The notes below the pieces were generated by a model, which saw only the letters and a list, made by a program, of their open reading frames with translations, did no database searches and was not told the origin of the DNA. The translations under genes and the position numbers were made by a program. DNA of 64,000 nt from Circinella minor (lineage: Eukaryota > Mucoromycota > Mucoromycetes > Mucorales > Lichtheimiaceae). The stretch is taken from NCBI GenBank assembly GCA_016758965.1, contig JAEPRB010000136.1, positions 46,354 through 110,353 on the forward strand. The letters run 5' to 3'. Shown here piece after piece: positions 25,577 through 36,433 of this stretch; position 1 is the stretch's first letter; the number at the start of each line of letters is the position of its first letter.

Positions 25577-27632
25577 CAGTTGTATTAACACCACAAAGAG
25601 GAACATATTTGGGAATAATACCTGATCAATTTATTCCTATCATGGCAACAACAATGCAAAAGAAAGGATGTGATACACTGAGACGAACAATACAAACACG
25701 TGATTCATTAAGAATGAAAATTAATTTTGAGGATATGATAGGATTATTGAATCATCCATTGGTGGCTTTAAGAGATGGGTATGAAGAAACAGAAGATGAT
25801 AAATGGAGTGGTTCAGGAAAAACATTATTTACAAAACAATTTATAGAGTTTACACAAGATGAACAATTGGTAAAGATATATGATTTGTTGTTGTTGTTGT
25901 TGTTGATTAAAAGGAATCATATACAGAAATATCAACTAGTAATTAATAACAATTAAAATATATATAGTCACTGAAGGTTGCTATAGTAACTTATGATATG
26001 GATATGGAAACTGTTATATACGACTGTATCAAGAATGATTTGAATCTTCCATGTGTACGTATTGGATCAATATTATTTGATGCATGGGAACGTGAATATG
26101 GTGTTATTTTTTCAACGATGAAATCAAATGATGCAATGGTAAGAAAAAAAAACAATTTTTTTTTTTTTGAATATTTTGTTTATATCATATAATGGCTAGT
26201 GGGATGGATGATAGATATTAAAACGTTATGACAATTTTTTTTTAGCGTGAAACACGTATTCCTAATGCAGATTTAATGATTGCTTTCGATATACGACTTA
26301 CACCTGAAAACACTGTATTTTCAAAAATTTCAAATAAGCGAGGACCTGAACCAGTACCGATTATTTGGTTATATACACTGGGAACTGTGGAACAACGAGC
26401 TATTGCTTATTTTGAAACACATGGAAAACAAAAGAATAGAAGTTGGGATAAGGAGTTTCATTGGTCAGAGAATAACTGGTGGTTGGAAAAACAAGAATAT
26501 CAAAATATTTTGTTTGACGAGAATATATGGTTTACAAACGTCGAGGATTCAGTTACATATGAAGCTGTCAAAAGTCTAACAGCGTGGGCTAAAAATAATT
26601 TTTCAGGGTCGTACAAGTTTCCTGTCGAAATTCCAGGAGACACAGAAGAATCTGCAACAGTCCCATCCACAGCAACAACAGCAACTACAACAACAAACAT
26701 TATACCCTCATTACCATCATCACCAACTGGTATTTCGACTACAACACCAAATGATCGAGTTAACCTCTCAGAATCTAATGAACGACAATCTTCTATACCA
26801 CCATCTCAACCATCCAGTGTACAACAGGTTCCTGAAATTGTACTTTCAAGAGATGCACAAGAAACATCACCATCTGATATGGATGTTTCTTCACTATCTG
26901 AAGCAGATATGGACATTGACACTGAAACGCATGAACATATTGATTTACCAGAATCTGTTAAAGCTCAAGTGAAACAGGTATTTACAACAAATCCATAAGG
27001 ATGAGAGAGAGAGAGAGTGGAGAGGGGAAGAGAAGCCAAGTAAAAAGAGGAAGAGAGATTTACATTCAATTATTTACATCAACTGTTTTTTTTTTTTATA
27101 ATAGTGCTTTCAATATCCTTCATTACAATTAGTATTTGAACGAACACCTGATAATTCACGTCATTCTAGTCCAACCGTATCTAACCGTCAAAGACATAGA
27201 AATAATCGATGGCGAGGAGAATCCAATACTGATGGTGAGGAGGAGGAAGAGGATGATGAAGTGGCATCATTTTATTCTGCAAGTGAATTTGTTCAAGATT
27301 CAAAACCTATGACAATGCTTGTTGAATCAGAAAGTAGTATAGCTGCAGGTAAATTATATAGATATGGGAGAATGAAATAACATTTTAAATAATGCATTCC
27401 AAAATCCAACAAACAATAATTAACGGAAACTATGATTATTATTATTATTATTATTTTTGCTCTTTTACTAGGTAATTCCATATCATTAAAGTTAAATCCA
27501 TTAAAAGAAAGATACAAAAAAGAATATCAAGAAATTATATCACGAATACAATCTCAATATGATCAAGAAATGAAGGCTTTGAAAGAAAATTTTGAACAAC
27601 AAGCATATGAAAAACTACAAAATGGCTCATAA
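24970..27632 (+). CDS. Putative HDA1-complex subunit 2/3-like protein
   Basis: Five exons: 24970-25869, 25968-26138, 26246-26977, 27105-27348, 27472-27632; 735 residues. The N-terminus is disordered, with a Thr run and a poly-Gln run (CAA repeat near 25,540-25,575). Residues about 215-420 resemble the helicase-C-like fold of class II histone deacetylase complex subunits 2/3: an FEDMIGLLNHPLV helix, SGSGKTLFTKQFI, the strand LKVAIVTYDMDMETVIYDC, NADLMIAFDIRL, and PVPIIWLYTLGTVEQRA. A Ser/Thr/Pro-rich region follows, then a C-terminal coiled coil (YKKEYQEIISRIQSQYDQEM). In yeast, Hda2/Hda3 scaffold the Hda1 deacetylase and bind DNA without helicase activity. I assign this from remembered motif order, so moderate confidence. 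The start is the ATG that precedes PSIHNKRYD; an upstream in-frame ATG at 24,919 would add a hydrophobic leader. Confidence 0.5.
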
Positions 27633-27849
27633 TTTGTAATTGATAATGATTAATATAATAATGGACACGGAAAGGATAAGATATGAGTTTTGGGAAAATT
27701 CAATTCTATTTTTTTTTCCCCTTTCCCCACCCCATTTGTACATATATATATACATACCTTTTATTAATACATTTCCTCCCAGTGAACTATTGAAATATCA
27801 ATATAATATGTACATATATACTACATTACTCGAAAGTAAAATATGAATA

Positions 27850-28180
27850 CTGAGAATTATACAATACACCTCCCGGTTTTTGCACTCCCGTCTAATTGAA
27901 AACCCTGGGTTCCCCAACTTTTTTAAAGTGTCACAAAACAATTAGTATACCCAGCAATACACAAATTACAAAGGATATTTTATTGATTTGCATTTATAGT
28001 GTATTTAATACATTGATAAAAAAAAAACTAGATATCCACACAGTGTATATAGACCGGAGCCATCACCTATAAAGATTAAAACTGTGAAATATCCCCTCCC
28101 GCCAAATTGAAAGCCCCGCGTTCCGCAACTTTTTTTTTTTTTTTTTTTTTTTGAAAAAAACCGTAGGGTTTACTGTACTA
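27850..28180 (-). repeat. Dispersed repeat family R, copy 2
   Basis: Read on the minus strand it begins with a poly-A run and GTTGCGGAACGCGGGGC, passes through ATTTGGCGGGAGGGG, ATAGGTGATGGCTC and ATCAATGTATTAAATACAC, and ends with GTTGGGGAACCCAGGG and GACGGGAGTGCAAAAACCGG. Its beginning and end therefore carry direct repeats of one motif. It lies between the HDA-like gene and duplicated block B. Confidence 0.7.
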
Positions 28181-28309
28181 TTATTGTTTATAATAATAAA
28201 GGTAGGATATCTAATAATATATAAATAGACTTGGTGGATACAGTCAAACCTTAAAATACCACTTATGCTGGGATGAAATAGAACCAGTAATATTAGATCT
28301 TTTTTATAG

Positions 28310-31300
28310 TTAGTAACTTATTCACATCTATCAATAACTAATAATAGTTGACAGTTTAACGGACATTCTATTTTCCTTTCTTTTTAACTTAATTCCCACC
28401 AGTGCTGGTTTCGACTGTAATAATTAGCTTTGAGAAAAAAAAGTAATAAAATAGACTGCAACTGAACAGTGGTTTTATATACGTATACAGAAAAAGCCTT
28501 TTTTTTTAATACAGTTGAATAGATAGTACGTATAATAAAATAAAAAAAAAGGGTTATAGGTTTCATTTTTTTTAAAAAAAAATTAGTAATAGTAATAAAA
28601 ACGTTTAGAGAGAGGGAAAACTAAAAAGAGTAGTATAAAATTACATTTATTTATATATAATTGTACACTTGCTTATAATTAAAATTTGTTATTGTGTTTG
28701 TATTCAAAGAGGAATAGTAAAAGAGAAGAAAGGATTATGAAAGGGGGGAATATTTCGGGTTAAAGAGAAAAAATTAACGCTTGCTTTTATTGGATGTTGG
28801 TAATAGTAGCACCATTGTCACTACCATCGACCAAATAACCCAAGCCAACTCGAAGCGTACTTTGTTCCCAAGCTTGATAGAATTCGTCCAAAACAATAGT
28901 ACCAAGAGTCCATTCCTTGGATTCATCACTAGCACGTTGAATATGAGTATAACACTTGCAAGTTCTGCTAGTATCAGAAGGATCTACTTGAGCGGTCCAC
29001 ACCTTGGCTGGTAAATTGATTTGATAATTTTCAAATCTGAATTCCAATTCAGGGATGGAATCAAGTTTACTACATTGGAATTCATAACGATTTTCCGAGG
29101 GATTGTAGGAAGCATCAAACTTCGCATGCAACATATCGGTATGAACTGGAGGTCCACTGATAGCACGGGTACCAGTAGCGAATTTGGCGTAAGATTGGGA
29201 TAAAAGCTTACAAGTATGTTCATCTTTCAAACTAACACTTGTGAGAGCGGTACGCCAGAAAATAGAACGGTTTTCACAATCGGCTTCGGAAGCAGGTAAG
29301 TTGAAATAATAAAGGTCACCACGGTAAGCAGTATGATCAATACCAATAGTCAATACAGCAGATTCTACATCATCCCAACGTTCACTGATTCTGTGACCAC
29401 GTCTTGGGGGACGTCTTCTTGAACCGATATCACCACTACCGTTGTTGACTTGTCGCTTCTTTTTTCCTCCTATAATAAGCAATTATTGTTAATTCTTTGG
29501 TTAGTTATTATTATTTTTCTATTTTTTATATATATTACATAGTTTTTTAATATAATATACATACCGGATACATCAGCTTCAATTTGAACTGCACCTATTA
29601 TTATTAATGAGAGGAAAATATCAGGATGTTTTTTTGTTAGTGAAAAAAAAAAATTATTGATATTTCTTGTTTTTAAAATAAGAAAGAAAAAAAAAATTAG
29701 AATAGTGTTTAACATACATCTGATAGCATCCAATGCGTCAGGATTACCGAGACCAAAGTAACCGACTAAAAAAAAAACACACAAATAAAATTTTTAGTAT
29801 GTTTTTGTGCATATAAATAATAATTCTTCTTTTTTCTTACCAGTGCTTCCAGGTTCAAAACCTGCAATTGCTGAAGCAGCACCAACAGGGAAACTTTGGA
29901 ACTTCAAGTCATCTGCTCCATGAAGAGAAAGAACATCCTGAAAAGTGATACATAGTTTATTTTGTTTTAATTTAATATCTCGGGATATCTTTCTCTCATA
30001 TCGTCATATATAGAAGTAAAAGAATAATTTTTTTTTCCAATTTACCTTATACTTGTCGACAGTAACACATTGACCATCACCATAATCAACAAATACTGGT
30101 TCGTCACCATCTTTAACGGCAGTTGAAGAAGCACATGGTTTATATTCAGATATACAATCCTCACACTATATATTTTTAATTTTTTAAGGTGAACAAAATA
30201 TTAAAAAGACAAAGCTTTATTTTTCTCAGTAGCACAATTTTATAGCACAAGAAGAAATTACTTACGGCACCAGGTCCGGGAACCCAACTCAAATCTGAAC
30301 CAGTATCAAGGATAACATTAATAGGACCTTGACCTGGAGTACCAACATTGATAGGAAGGATATACTGTAAAATAGATTAGAATTCGGTACTAATAATAAT
30401 AATTTTATATATAATAAAAGATGTATTTATTTTACGTACTTGACCATCTACATAAGCCATGTTAATGGAATGTAATACACCATTGTTATTGTTAGTCGTT
30501 TTATTAACTTGACGGGGAGCAGCTGAAACAGTGCTTCCAACAAGTGCAATAGCAGCAATTAAAGAAAGGGAACGCATTAATATTAATGATAGATGTTTTA
30601 TGTAAATTGAAAAAGGGATGAAAAACAAAAGGAATGTATTTTTTTTTTTAGAATAAAGACAAAGAAGAAGAAAAAAAAAGGATTAAAAAAAAGAGATTAT
30701 TTATATCAAGACTTAAAAATTCAAAAGTTGGAAGACTTATTGTAAAGAGGTGTAACATCGTTGTGTTTATAAAAAAAAAAAAAAAAGTGATAACAGCACA
30801 CTCAGCTCAACTATAAAAAAAAAAATATTCCTATGTTCTTGGATTTCTCTGTTGGTGCAACCATAAAAAAAAACATTAGCAATTGTTCAAAGATTCCATT
30901 TGTTGAAGTAGTACACATTAAATAGCTAAGCCGAATACCTTCGCTTTTTACAAACTGCTTCTTTTTTTTTATTTTTAATGATTTTCAATTTTTTTTAAGC
31001 CTTTTGTTATGTATTAAACATAATGAAATGCGTATACAAACACTCTTTTACATTACATAATCTCATACCTAGATGCTCAAAAAATAAATAAATAGCTAAC
31101 TCTGAATGTAGATAGTAAAATAGAGTGACTAGCATAGTTTAAAGTTATCTTAACATTTTTTTGTTACACAAATTAATCCTGACGTTTCGCAAGCCTATAC
31201 TACATTAAGAATATTTAGAAGTCAAGATCAAAAAAACTGTCAAATAGAGACAAAGCGATTCCCTATTTCTTTTTTCGAAAAAAAAAGCACGAGCTTAAAT

Positions 31301-31325
31301 GAATTTAAAAACATCGTGGTTTATT
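28310..31325. repeat. Block B, inverted copy
   Basis: Reverse-complement counterpart of 1,345-4,295, including the complete second protease-like gene and matching upstream sequence (GGTTGCACCAACAGA occurs upstream of both genes). Intron lengths and sequences have diverged much more than exons. Confidence 0.85.
28787..30577 (-). CDS. Secreted aspartic-protease-like protein, paralogue 2 (second catalytic Asp replaced by Ala)
   Basis: Seven exons: 30440-30577, 30266-30364, 30046-30165, 29841-29937, 29718-29765, 29565-29594, 28787-29469; 404 residues, with the same exon phases as paralogue 1. Signal peptide MRSLSLIAAIALVGSTVSA. The first motif is LDTGSDLSWVPGP (D66), the most pepsin-like of the two, and the flap reads VDYGDGQC. 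The basic interlobe linker (KKKRQ, SRRRPPRRGHR) is retained. The second active-site motif is AKFATGTRAISGPP: Ala275 stands where the catalytic Asp belongs. The last exon is about four-fifths identical to paralogue 1 by eye. Nothing is truncated or shifted, so the loss of catalysis looks tolerated or selected, not part of general decay. Confidence 0.87.
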
Positions 31326-31329
31326 AACT

Positions 31330-32960
31330 TTATCTCTCAAACACCTCCAAATATTTGTAACGGCATCTGAAAGTTCTAGTCAATCAGAGAATAAATCATT
31401 TGGGTGTTAAAAGATATTTTATTAGTAGAAATTATATGTTATAATAAAGAATGATCATATTTATGTCTTTTTTTTTTTTTTTTAATATAAAAATGTACAT
31501 GTATATCTAGATAGAACTCATAGCTAATATACTATTTTATTTTAATATGCTTAAAAATTCATGCTCTTCCGATTCTTTGAAAAGTCCGAATACGTATTTG
31601 TAGATCGACCAATAAAAATCACTCCCTACAATTGAAAAATTTAAGGTTTGTGAGACCCATTATCATAAATAGGCTAGAATCCTCTTTTAACATTAATCTT
31701 TTTTGTTGATATCGTTAACATATATAATGCCCTTAGTTTCTAATTACAAGAAGTGGAATTTTTTTTCCTTTATATTATGGCGTGTAACTATTATCACTTT
31801 AGTGTTTTGCGTTAAAAAATATATAAAGACTGTGGGGGGGGGAGGAGGAAATGCATTTTTTTGGTTCCATCAATATAAAAAAATTTCAGAGATCAATCCA
31901 ATTCTTGACACTTGAGTGTAATTTTTCAAACTTCAATATAATAATCAGGAACTCATTCCAAAAAAAAAAACAAAAAACAAAAAACAAAACAAAAGACATC
32001 ACGGGAGAAAAAATTAGTTATTTGAGCCCGTTCTTTTAACTTCATTAACTGTGTTGTCTTTTTCTATATTCCCTTTCAGTACGTAATGGTTGGACTAACT
32101 TGAATGTACTACAGGCGACAATTAGATTTTTAGTTTGACGAACCTCGCTTTGTCGAACAATCTATTGCTGCATTTTACAAATATTCTACGTAATATTCTA
32201 ATTTTATTTTGTTCACAATTTTGGTCTCTTAGACTGGAACCATTTTTGTAAAAGCAACCCAAATCCGTATTTATGATAATCGATCATGATCTACACTAAT
32301 AAACAAGAGATGTAAGAAAAGAACTTTCGTTGCTAATCGTATATTAACATGGTTTTATAATATGTACTTTACCACTACAAAGAACTTAATTATACTCCTT
32401 GACCTAGGAGATTCAAAAAAAAAAAAATCTCTTGGATCATTGTGTAAATGCGATAGACAAAAAAGAGGATATAAAAATTATCCAGAAATGAAAATAGAAA
32501 TGACATGATGACATATATCAGGCAGATTGAGACAAGAATAAAATATATTACCAGTTTTCGATCTCTGCACCAGGTTTTTTATGCAATAAAAAACAAACAA
32601 ACAGAAAATTTTATTATGTACGATATCTTCAGCAAGTGTTGGACACAACATCAACAGGGTTTTTTTTTTCCAAATGTTGTATAGTTTCAGTGATACAATT
32701 AAATGGATTACTTGGCATTTAAAGAAAATACAGTAGTTTTTTACGTATTTAAACGACGCGTTCAACGTGACGGGAAAATTTTAAACGCGAAAAAATGTAA
32801 TCGCGAAACTGTAATTTTTTTTTTTTTTTTTTTTTTTTTGGCACGGCTAAAGTGAATGAGGCAGTGAAAAGTAAATAAAAAAAGACTATGACGTTTGGAT
32901 TTAGCCAATCAATGTTGAACTATGACATGTTGTTGAGACTTAAACAGGTAGCATAAAAGC
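31330..32960. other. Non-coding stretch
   Basis: No gene recognised. Poly-T and poly-A runs occur, with a G-run near 31,831-31,840. Open frames at 31,703-31,915 and 32,478-32,765 have no supporting features. Confidence 0.45.
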
Positions 32961-33072
32961 ATGAGAGAAGAAGAAAGTTCTTTCAATTATTTTTCTACAA
33001 CGGGCGAGTCTTTTTCTACTCTCCAATACAATAAAATATACAAAAAAAAAAAAAAAAAAAAAAAAATTCTAA

Positions 33073-33255
33073 TGGACCAAAAGGAGTATTTAATGGGGGA
33101 GTTCATGATTGCGTGTGGAAATGAAAATTCTACTGATGTTAGTGATTCCAAGAACATTGTCGACAACCGAACCATTAATAAGGAAGCTATCATTAGTCAA
33201 ACTACTACTGTCATTGAATCCAGCGCTATATGGAATCGAGCTTATATAAAGTGAT
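33073..33255 (+). pseudogene. Short unassigned ORF, possible gene remnant
   Basis: From ATG at 33,073 the frame reads 60 residues of balanced composition (MDQKEYLMGEFMIACGNENS...WNRAYIK) and then stops. An upstream in-frame extension starts at 32,961 through a poly-Lys run. No family was recognised. It lies at the left edge of a zone of remnants, so a decayed gene piece is more likely than a complete gene. Confidence 0.22.
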
Positions 33256-33850
33256 AAATACGTTACCAAAAGTGTTAATTGTAGTTGTAACATAATTTAG
33301 TAGTGTTAACAGATCCAAATTATATTATAGCACTTTAGATATTAACAGATAGCAGCAGTAGCAATAATAATCTGCTTAAAGAAATCCATAAAAAAAAATG
33401 AAGGACATGTGCCATATGTGTCAGCATTGTAAAAAAGGGGAACAACAGGAAAGCAAAGTGCAATAATGTCTGTAGCTAAATCGATTGTAGAGAACAAAAA
33501 TGATAGAGCAAAATGCATCTCGAACATATTCGGGAGTACATATGACAAATAGCTAGCTGAAGTATTATCACTATCACTTTCTTAAAAAATTATAAGTTCC
33601 AATTCATTATCATCATTTTACAATGGTGTCCGGGCCTTTCTTTTTTACACTTCTTTCTTCTGCCTTTACCCTTTTGACGTTCAAAACGAATAATAAACAA
33701 AACCAGAATATACTTCAAGACATAGGAAATACGTATCGCAATATTAAAAGATGAAAAGGTACACCTATTTATATTTCTCTATTTGCTGTCGCTCTGTAAG
33801 TACGTACAAAAAAATACAAGACTTACTAGATTATACTGATAAAAGAAATA

Positions 33851-34249
33851 GGGGAATTGCTATACGGACACCCCACAAATAAAAAGCTATCAAAAAAAGT
33901 TTCTAGACAATATAAACTATAGTAACAGCACTATTAACACCAATTTGGCACTTATTGGACCGCTCATATGTAACATTAAAAGTACGTATACATTAAATTC
34001 CTTGTTTGACTGTCTCGTCTTCATAAGAACGACAACTCCCACTTGTGTATATAATAATAAATAGGGAGAAAAGATAAGAAATATTGACTGTTATCATATA
34101 AAGTTGAGCTGCTAATATAAGTTTCATCAACATTTTGTAAGTTATATAACGATAATAACTGTATAGATAGTGTATAAATGGCTGAATACGATGTAATTAT
34201 ATCAGATTGTTGTGTGCCTTTGAAAAAAATATAAAAGTGGGTGTATCCC
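33851..34249 (-). mobile_element. Mutator-like MITE, copy 1 (shorter, diverged)
   Basis: About 399 bp beginning GGGGAATTGCTATACGGACA and ending GTGGGTGTATCCC. It aligns in reverse complement to the interior of the 34,983-35,460 element (shared CCGCTCATATGTAACATTAA, TAAACTATAGTAA and a GTATAAATGG segment). It is flanked by AAGAAATAG on the left and AAGAAATAC on the right: a 9-bp target duplication with one mismatch. It lacks the extra subterminal repeats of copy 2, and its right terminus is eroded. It has no coding capacity. Confidence 0.75.
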
Positions 34250-34590
34250 AAGAAATACGTATCCATATCTCCTGTGGCTGGTTCACTCACGGCTGGAAAC
34301 AACGTCACTGGTGGATCTTCCCTTGCATCAGAAATCCCTTCCTACTTTGTTCAAAAAATCCCCTATTTTGCCTGGCTACAACCATTCCTAAACCTCCGGG
34401 ATCAATGTACGTTTATAATTCCACTTACTCTATATTTTTTTTTGTTACTTTTTTTTTTTCTTCCAATTTTTTTTATTCCCTATTCGTAGTACAAATATTC
34501 CAAATGAAATATTAAAAGTTATTATACAAGAACTGTCAATAATTGATCTTGTTACATTGTTGCGGTCGTGCTCAGTACAGTGGTAGACCC
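34250..34590 (+). pseudogene. F-box gene remnant
   Basis: The frame at 34,516-34,590 reads IPNEILKVIIQELSIIDL followed by VTLLRSCSVQW and a stop, a good match to an F-box N-terminal half. Just upstream, 34,241-34,390 reads protein-like sequence (SISPVAGSLTAGNN...PYFAWLQPFLNLRD) but in a frame I could not join to it. The remnant is bounded by MITE copy 1 on the left and repeat R on the right, so insertions probably broke an F-box gene. Confidence 0.4.
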
Positions 34591-34592
34591 CT

Positions 34593-34599
<7 letters not shown>

Positions 34600-34625
<26 letters not shown>

Positions 34626-34973
34626 AAGGTAACACTTTTTTCAAAAAGTTGCGGAACTCGGGGTTTTCCAAATGAGCGAGAGTGGGTTATTTCATTTTAT
34701 AGGTGGACAGTTCCAATCTATATTCTATGTGAGCATCTACTTTTTTTTTTTTTTTTTTTTTTTGGTATCGATGTCTTAAATACAGTAAAAATTCCCCACC
34801 CAGTTATTTGCAAATCGATCAAATATCTTTTTTTTTTTTTTTGCAATTGACGGTTTGCAGGGTTTTACAAAGTGTTTTATGACATTTTCATTCAAAAAGT
34901 TGCAGAACACGGGGGGGGGGGGTTCAAAATAGCAAGAGTGCAAAAATCGGGAATCTATTGCATTTACGTGCCT
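34600..34973 (+). repeat. Dispersed repeat family R, copy 3
   Basis: Begins with a poly-T run, then GTTGCGGAACTCGGGGTTTT, AGCGAGAGTGGG, TATAGGTGGACAG, a poly-T run and GTCTTAAATACAG, and ends with GTTGCAGAACACGGGG and AGCAAGAGTGCAAAAATCGG. The opening motif thus recurs at the end, as in copy 2. MITE copy 2 lies directly after it. Confidence 0.7.
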
Positions 34974-34982
34974 ATGGTGAAA

Positions 34983-35460
34983 GGGAATTGCTACGGACAC
35001 CCCAAAAACATACTATATTAAGTAATTTCATCTCTTACGGACACCCCACTTTTATATTTTTTAAAGGGCACACAACAAATTGATATAATCACATCGTATC
35101 CAACCATTTATACACTATCTATACAGCTATTATCGTTATACGACTTATAAATGTTTATGAAACTTATATTATCAGCTCGACTTTTTATAATAGCAATCAA
35201 TATTTCTTATGGTTTCTTACTATATTCATTGTGTACACAAGTGGGAATTGTGGGCCTTATGAAAGCAAGACAAAAAAGGAATCATATATACTTTTAATGT
35301 TACATATGAGCGGTCAAACAAGCGCTATTGGTGTTGACAACGCTATTACTATAGTTTATATGGTCTAAGAACTTATTTGATAACTGTTTATTTGTGGGGT
35401 GTCCGTAAGCAACATATGGGGTGTCCGTAAGCAAAATATGGGGTGTCCGTAGCAATTCCC
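34983..35460. mobile_element. Mutator-like MITE, copy 2 (complete)
   Basis: 478 bp with perfect 22-bp terminal inverted repeats starting GGGAATTGCTACGGACACCC at both ends. The terminus is reiterated inside: one extra ACGGACACCCCA near the left end, and two GGGGTGTCCGTAAGCAA units near the right end. It is flanked by an exact 9-bp duplication, ATGGTGAAA, at 34,974-34,982 and 35,461-35,469. A 9-bp duplication is typical of Mutator-like (MULE) elements. No coding capacity, so it must be mobilised by a transposase elsewhere. Confidence 0.9.
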
Positions 35461-35469
35461 ATGGTGAAA

Positions 35470-36430
35470 ACGCTGGTCGTCTGGAATAGAATCGTCACCG
35501 TAACACGTACCTGATGGTCAGGTCTTGCGTTCACCGCAAGATACAGGGGAAAAAAAAAAGACTATGAGAGTCGTGTTACAATCCACCCATTGGTAGTAAT
35601 AAGACGTTACGAATTTTCAATAAAAATCAAGTCACTAAATTGTTTTGAGGGGTGAAAAGAAAAAAAAAAAATCACCAAATTCCATTTTTAAAAGAAAAAT
35701 CAAAGTCGTCAAGACAAAAAAAAAAAAAAAATTATTATATTTTTACAAATAGTTTCTTGAATAAACTTATTTAAAGCCATCTTAATTTAATACTTTCAAG
35801 CATCAGGGAAAGGAAAATAATAAAAAAAAGTGTGGTGATTTTTAGCGCAAGTTCCTCATCGGAACTCAAAAGAAAAATTGAGGTGATTTTTTATTAGCTA
35901 CACCGACAACACTTATGCGGAACCTTTTGTTCCCACGCAAATAAAATGGGTTTGGCGCAGCTTGTGTAATTCTAAGTCTATTATATATAAAATGGAAGGG
36001 AGGAACTGGACAAACAGCCAATTAAAAATTTATTACTTACGTAGTAACAATGAAAAAATAAATAAACACCTTTTCTATTAAATAATAAACCTATTATATA
36101 TTAAACCTCTAAGTTATTAATAAAATGTGTTTAATTCCTAAAGTAATTAGGAAAATATAGAATAAGATACGTAAGAAAGGATCATGTTCTGCGTAGCAAA
36201 AATAGTCTTATAAAACAGGAAGGGTTCTGAAAACATAATAAACTTATTATAAACCCCTCCAAAACCGAACAATAGGGTGAACGATACGTAGTAACTATTG
36301 TTTGTAAATATCATTTAAAAAAGTGTTTACAGATTAATTATGAAAGAACAATTTAATCAATATTTAAACTCACAGCAACAATCCACAAACTATCTATCGA
36401 ATCAAACATAGGCAGCGTATTAGAGGCGAA
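35470..36430. other. Non-coding stretch
   Basis: A short hairpin CTTGCGTTCACCGCAAG lies near 35,523-35,539. Otherwise it is AT-rich with A-runs and has no gene. Confidence 0.4.
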
Positions 36431-36433
36431 CAG

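Noticed and set aside
33399..33467. Short plus frame with CHMCQHCKK, like a zinc-finger piece
   Set aside because: Only 22 residues before a stop and no continuation found.
33623..33754. 43-residue ORF starting MVSGPFFFTLL
   Set aside because: Too short, and no family or splice partners.
35461..35560. GC-richer stretch with a hairpin considered as a tRNA
   Set aside because: No TTCGA-type T-loop or consistent acceptor stem. I saw no convincing tRNA or rRNA anywhere in the window, though a tRNAscan would be needed to be sure.
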